Source: Larkinella knui
GTDB lineage: Bacteria > Bacteroidota > Bacteroidia > Cytophagales > Spirosomataceae
Reading direction: 5' to 3'
Length of the DNA: 64,000 bases
NCBI RefSeq assembly: GCF_003858645.1
Contig: NZ_RQJP01000001.1
Location: 682,001-746,000, forward strand
Under the pieces are notes generated by a model that was given only the letters and a program-made list of their open reading frames with translations, did not search any database and was not told the origin of the DNA. Shown piece after piece: positions 60,833 to 64,000 of this stretch (within the stretch, counting starts at the first letter, position 1; every line of letters begins with the position of its first letter). Both the position numbers and the translations under genes were made by a program.

Positions 60833-63343
60833 TTACATTTTTTTATTCTCAAGCGTAACAACCTCCAGCCCAAAAGCCGGTAATTGCTTTGCCGTGGCGG
60901 TTTTTCCTTCTACAGCCAGCTGGAAATCAGACTTGCCGGCACTATTGTTCAGCAGAATTACAAACACCTTGTTTTCTGACTTGGCCAGGATGTAATCCAC
61001 CGACGGATTGTCGATCTTCACCAGCGTTTCGTCAATAACCAGATTCACTTTCTCGCCGTTGACCGTTCCCGGTGCAAAACCGTAGGTCTGGTGCGGCCCC
61101 ACTTTGGGCGTCACAAAACCGCGCGGAAAAACCACCTTTCCATTCGAACGCAGCTCCGCTTCGGCCAGTAAATAATCCGTCAGCCAGCCAACCTGCCACC
61201 AGGCGTGGTGCGGATATGGCCCGGCACCCCGGTTCATGGCCTGCCAGTAATACGAAGCGACGCTGGTTTTGGGATCCACAAACGCGTCCCGGCCAATGGC
61301 TCCGGCCCGCGCCATGTCGGCAAAAAGGGGCTCTTTGGTCAACCCGTACATCCGGATGAACATCCCGGCGTGGCTGCACAACTGGATGGGGCCAAGCCGG
61401 GTTGCCGAGCCGAAAATGCCGCCGTGTTCGAAACTCAAACCCGCCTGGCTGATCTCCCAATCTTCTTTCTGAATACCGTTGACCGTCTTTTGCTTGTGGC
61501 TGGCAATGGGGTGCGTATAAATCGAGGTGGTGTAAATCTTCGCGCAGGTAATGGCGGCTGCTTTATACCGTTCGTCTTTCGTCAGATCATACAAATCCAG
61601 AAAAGCCTGGGCCGACTGGCCGGTGGCAAAATCCGGGGCGTAGCGCGCATCGCCACAGACGCCCAGAAAACTCCCGGTTTCGACCGCGTTTTTGATCAGC
61701 CAATCGGCTCCTTTGCGGGCGGCCGCGAGGTATTTGGGGTCTTTCAGGATGCGATGGGCCACGATCATTCCGTAAAACGTGGGCCGAACGTCCTGCACAT
61801 CCTTGAAAATTTCCTGCTCCGTTTTCTTGTCGTAGGCCACGGCCCAGCTGCCATCCGGTTTTTGCCAGGTCAGCAAGCGCTCCGCTCCAAACCGCAGCCG
61901 CTCTTTCAGTTCCTGATCGTTGGGTTCGAACAGCAGCATGTTGCCAATGTCGAGCATCGTATAATACGTGAGCGCAATCGGTTCGACCACCGCGCCCCAC
62001 TCTTCGACAAATTTCTTCGATTTGGCCAGATAATATTGTCCTTCAACGGCTCCCTTAAAAAAACCGTTGTTCGTTTCCTGCTGCACCAGCTTGAAATTTT
62101 GAGCATACGGCAGCACGTTTTTTGTCAGCAGTGAATCGCCGGTGGCCGTCGCCAGCATCCACATCGCGCCATAATCCGAGTTTTTCATGGCGTCCTTGTT
62201 CGAGCCAACCACGCCCCCCAGATACGACTGCGCCCCGATTTTCCTGCCTTCAAATTCCTCCACGTTCCACAGCGACGTTTTCGGATCGGTCAGGTAGTGG
62301 TGCATTTTCTGGATGCGGTCGGTCAGCGATTGCTTGCTTTGCCGCAACGCCAGCGACTCCTTAAACTGGTAAATGTCATACACCGCATGATTCAGCGCCT
62401 TGAACCAATCGCCGTCGGTCAGGCTGTAGCGGAAAGAATACGTGATCGTTTCGCCCGGTTTCAGGGCCGATTTGGGTTCGCCCAAAACCGGAAAATAAAG
62501 CGTCGGCGAAAGCTGGGCTTTGCGGTTCATGTGCGACAAACCGATGTTCCAGTCGGTCTGCGTGATTTTGTCGTTCGCCCACGGATCGCGCGCCAGACCC
62601 GGTTCGGGAATCACCGAAAGCGTCAGGCCATTTTTGGTGCTGATCATCGGACTAAGCGTGCTGGCGCAACGTTCGCGGTAAACGACGGGCAGACTCGGAA
62701 TGCCGTGGCCGTAGGCGTAGGCCAGCACAAAATTCGGCTGCATTTTATTTCCCTGAAAGTACCCCGGCACCGTCGCCCACGCCAGATTGGGTTCGGAAAC
62801 CGTAGCGACCGAAGGACTGGCCAGTGAAAAATAACCGCCTTTCTTCGCCGTCAGCGTCTGTTTAACCACAATGTCCTGCGGGAATTTGGGGTCCAGGCTC
62901 CATTCGGTGCTGATGGCAGCGGTTTCGGTTTCCTGCCGGAACGTCAGGCTGTTTTTACCGGATCGTTTGCCTTCTTTCGGGAAAAAATGCGTGGCCTGTC
63001 CGGCGGTATTCAGTGAAACCGGGTTGGTACTTTCCGCCCACTGTTTAGTCTGGTAATGGTAATGTTCACCGGGAAACTCTTCGCCCGTGATGGTTTTAAA
63101 GGTTTGCTGGGGCAATTCCGACGGTTTTTCGGCGGCATACAACACCGTATTTTCGCCGGAAGGCTGGACGAATGACTGCCACTGTTTCCCTTTTTGAGCC
63201 GAAACTTTCTGCAACCGCCAGCCCGCAGCCGTCGACTCCCACACCAGTTGAACCTTCTCGTTCGACAGGCTGAGTTTCTTCGACGTCTGGGCAAAACCGG
63301 CTAGATTCACTAATCCAAGTATAAAAATAAGGCTGTATTTCAT
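60833..63343 (-). CDS. Exported (alpha/alpha)-barrel hydrolase-like protein
   Basis: The 836-residue protein has a signal peptide (1-18, ending AGFAQ), a long beta-sandwich N-terminal half (about 20-330), and a helical half with repeated helix pairs and conserved acids (YGAMWMLATATGDSLL, EWGAVVEPIALTYYTMLDIGNMLL, ERLLTWQKPDGSWAVAYD, FLDLYDLTKDERYKAAAI). This resembles six-hairpin glycoside hydrolases or lyases. Some Bacteroidota proteins of this look are labelled glycerophosphoryl diester phosphodiesterase; I give that little weight. It likely acts in the periplasm on a glycan. It belongs to the minus-strand carbohydrate locus. Confidence 0.7.
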   Translation of the reverse strand: MKYSLIFILGLVNLAGFAQTSKKLSLSNEKVQLVWESTAAGWRLQKVSAQKGKQWQSFVQPSGENTVLYAAEKPSELPQQTFKTITGEEFPGEHYHYQTKQWAESTNPVSLNTAGQATHFFPKEGKRSGKNSLTFRQETETAAISTEWSLDPKFPQDIVVKQTLTAKKGGYFSLASPSVATVSEPNLAWATVPGYFQGNKMQPNFVLAYAYGHGIPSLPVVYRERCASTLSPMISTKNGLTLSVIPEPGLARDPWANDKITQTDWNIGLSHMNRKAQLSPTLYFPVLGEPKSALKPGETITYSFRYSLTDGDWFKALNHAVYDIYQFKESLALRQSKQSLTDRIQKMHHYLTDPKTSLWNVEEFEGRKIGAQSYLGGVVGSNKDAMKNSDYGAMWMLATATGDSLLTKNVLPYAQNFKLVQQETNNGFFKGAVEGQYYLAKSKKFVEEWGAVVEPIALTYYTMLDIGNMLLFEPNDQELKERLRFGAERLLTWQKPDGSWAVAYDKKTEQEIFKDVQDVRPTFYGMIVAHRILKDPKYLAAARKGADWLIKNAVETGSFLGVCGDARYAPDFATGQSAQAFLDLYDLTKDERYKAAAITCAKIYTTSIYTHPIASHKQKTVNGIQKEDWEISQAGLSFEHGGIFGSATRLGPIQLCSHAGMFIRMYGLTKEPLFADMARAGAIGRDAFVDPKTSVASYYWQAMNRGAGPYPHHAWWQVGWLTDYLLAEAELRSNGKVVFPRGFVTPKVGPHQTYGFAPGTVNGEKVNLVIDETLVKIDNPSVDYILAKSENKVFVILLNNSAGKSDFQLAVEGKTATAKQLPAFGLEVVTLENKKM

Positions 63344-63423
63344 GGCATTGTGTTAATTCATTTAAGACTCAGCCTGATTAAAGTATCAAGTGGCCCCACC
63401 TACGATTTTTAAATTTATAACAG

Positions 63424-63578
63424 CCCACGGTTTTAACCGTGGGACAACCAACCGGAAACCTCATTCTCGGAAACCGTTTTAACGGTTTTGAAATCCGTGA
63501 ACAAAACCGTTGAAACGGTTTGAAACCTGGGCTTCAATTTTCATTAATCCCCACGGTTGAAACCGTGGGCTGGTTTTT
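63424..63578. repeat. Four tandem palindromic (REP-like) elements
   Basis: The elements are CCCACGGTTTTAACCGTGGG (63424-63443), AAACCGTTTTAACGGTTTT (63471-63489), AAACCGTTGAAACGGTTT (63504-63521), and CCCACGGTTGAAACCGTGGG (63550-63569). The last is followed by TTTTTT at 63573-63578, so as read on the plus strand it is an intrinsic-terminator-like hairpin. Outer and inner pairs share the core ACGGTT(T/G)AAACCGT-type sequence. They lie between the two minus-strand genes of the locus. Confidence 0.75.
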
Positions 63579-63584
63579 TGGTAC

Positions 63585-64000
63585 CTATTTAATTTTCAAA
63601 ACGGCATCTTTTTTAAACGCCCCCAACCCGTACGAAGCCCGAAAGACGTCATTTTTATGACTGGAAACCGGACCATTCGACAAATCGACGACCTGTTGAA
63701 AATAGACGCCATTCGCGCCCTGCTCGTTCAGTGTAATTAGGTTTTGAACTCCTTTGCCCGTCGTCAAAACAACCGATGCCTGTTCGTTTTTCTGCGTGTC
63801 CAGATTGAGTGGTGCCGTCAGTCGAATGCCAATTTTCTGGCCCGGCCGGGCTTCCTGAATGCGGGTTTGGAACGTGGCGTCGTAGAACTCGATGGTCGTC
63901 GCATCGGCGGCTAAATAAGCCAATCCGGCCATCCAGGCGGTATTGAACGTGACCCAACCTTCCGTATGACCGGGGTCGCCGGAATACGGATCGTAGGGAT
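63585..64000 (-). CDS. C-terminal part of an uncharacterised secreted-type protein (runs off window)
   Basis: The minus-strand frame is open from the window edge to the stop at 63585. It gives 138 residues, starting PYDPYSGDPGHTEGWVTFN, then TAWMAGLAYLAADATTIEF, a beta-rich body, and RASYGLGAFKKDAVLKIK at the end. The ATG at 63932 is internal. The opening is helical and recalls the end of a helical-barrel glycoside hydrolase with a C-terminal beta domain, which would fit the neighbouring hydrolase-like gene. The full protein lies outside the window. Confidence 0.5.
   Translation of the reverse strand, partial: PYDPYSGDPGHTEGWVTFNTAWMAGLAYLAADATTIEFYDATFQTRIQEARPGQKIGIRLTAPLNLDTQKNEQASVVLTTGKGVQNLITLNEQGANGVYFQQVVDLSNGPVSSHKNDVFRASYGLGAFKKDAVLKIK

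Noticed and set aside
61205-62134. 309-codon plus-strand open frame
   Set aside because: Antisense to the helical-barrel hydrolase-like gene; no domain signature.
63424-63578. CRISPR array
   Set aside because: The repeats are self-palindromes of different sequence with unequal short spacers, so they are not a CRISPR array.

Overview
The window looks like a chromosomal segment of a Bacteroidota bacterium of the order Cytophagales, most likely a Spirosoma/Larkinella-like member of the Spirosomataceae. This is inferred from gene content and not from a marker gene. Signs are a SusC/SusD pair, CarboxypepD_reg-type TonB receptors, a type IX secretion (T9SS) C-terminal signal, a hybrid histidine kinase ending in an AraC domain, a HisKA_5 (LytS-like) kinase, a lone nuoH, many moderately GC-rich genes, and several upstream copies of the Bacteroidota -7 element TAnnTTTG. 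No rRNA, tRNA, CRISPR array, prophage or intact insertion sequence was recognised.

Layout. 1-5.5 kb: a truncated photolyase, nuoH, the RNA helicase rhlE, and an oxyR/hemH divergent pair, followed by a decayed Uma2-type nuclease fragment. 5.6-15.2 kb: OsmC and DUF4242 genes downstream of a TonB receptor with two small membrane proteins; a convergent TPR histidine kinase/NarL-type regulator pair; a di-heme cytochrome c; and an ahpC-ahpD peroxide-reduction operon that the OxyR homologue probably controls. 15.2-23.6 kb: scattered single genes (VOC protein, DUF1593 hydrolase, DNRLRE lipoprotein, AT-rich alpha/beta hydrolase, serine beta-lactamase-like protein) separated by long non-coding stretches. 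23.8-31.8 kb: a co-directional set of envelope proteins (CsgG/LpoB-like protein, catalytically dead trypsin-fold protein with a T9SS tail, tail-fibre-like protein, lipoprotein) behind a large hybrid two-component regulator.

32.4-36.4 kb: DinB-like protein, a possible 31-residue peptide gene, a transposase-like remnant, a LytS-like kinase without an adjacent response regulator, and an SDR epimerase. 36.8-46.9 kb: a ribose/nucleoside (possibly ADP-ribose) scavenging locus: divergent helical-repeat protein, ribokinase, GRP-type sugar porter, exported ADP-ribosylglycohydrolase, SusC and SusD. This gene set resembles the Bacteroides rus (ribose utilisation) system. 47.7-51.8 kb: three ion-transport membrane proteins (ClC, CPA1 antiporter, DUF389).

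52-64 kb: relic and orphan small ORFs, then a minus-strand carbohydrate locus (FAD oxidoreductase, GH2 enzyme, SSS symporter, helical-barrel hydrolase-like protein and a partial further gene). Two plus-strand two-gene cassettes sit inside it: a PIN-domain toxin-antitoxin pair with a palindromic operator, and a DUF6934-like gene with a 54-residue partner. The second cassette is the best candidate here for a poorly described system.
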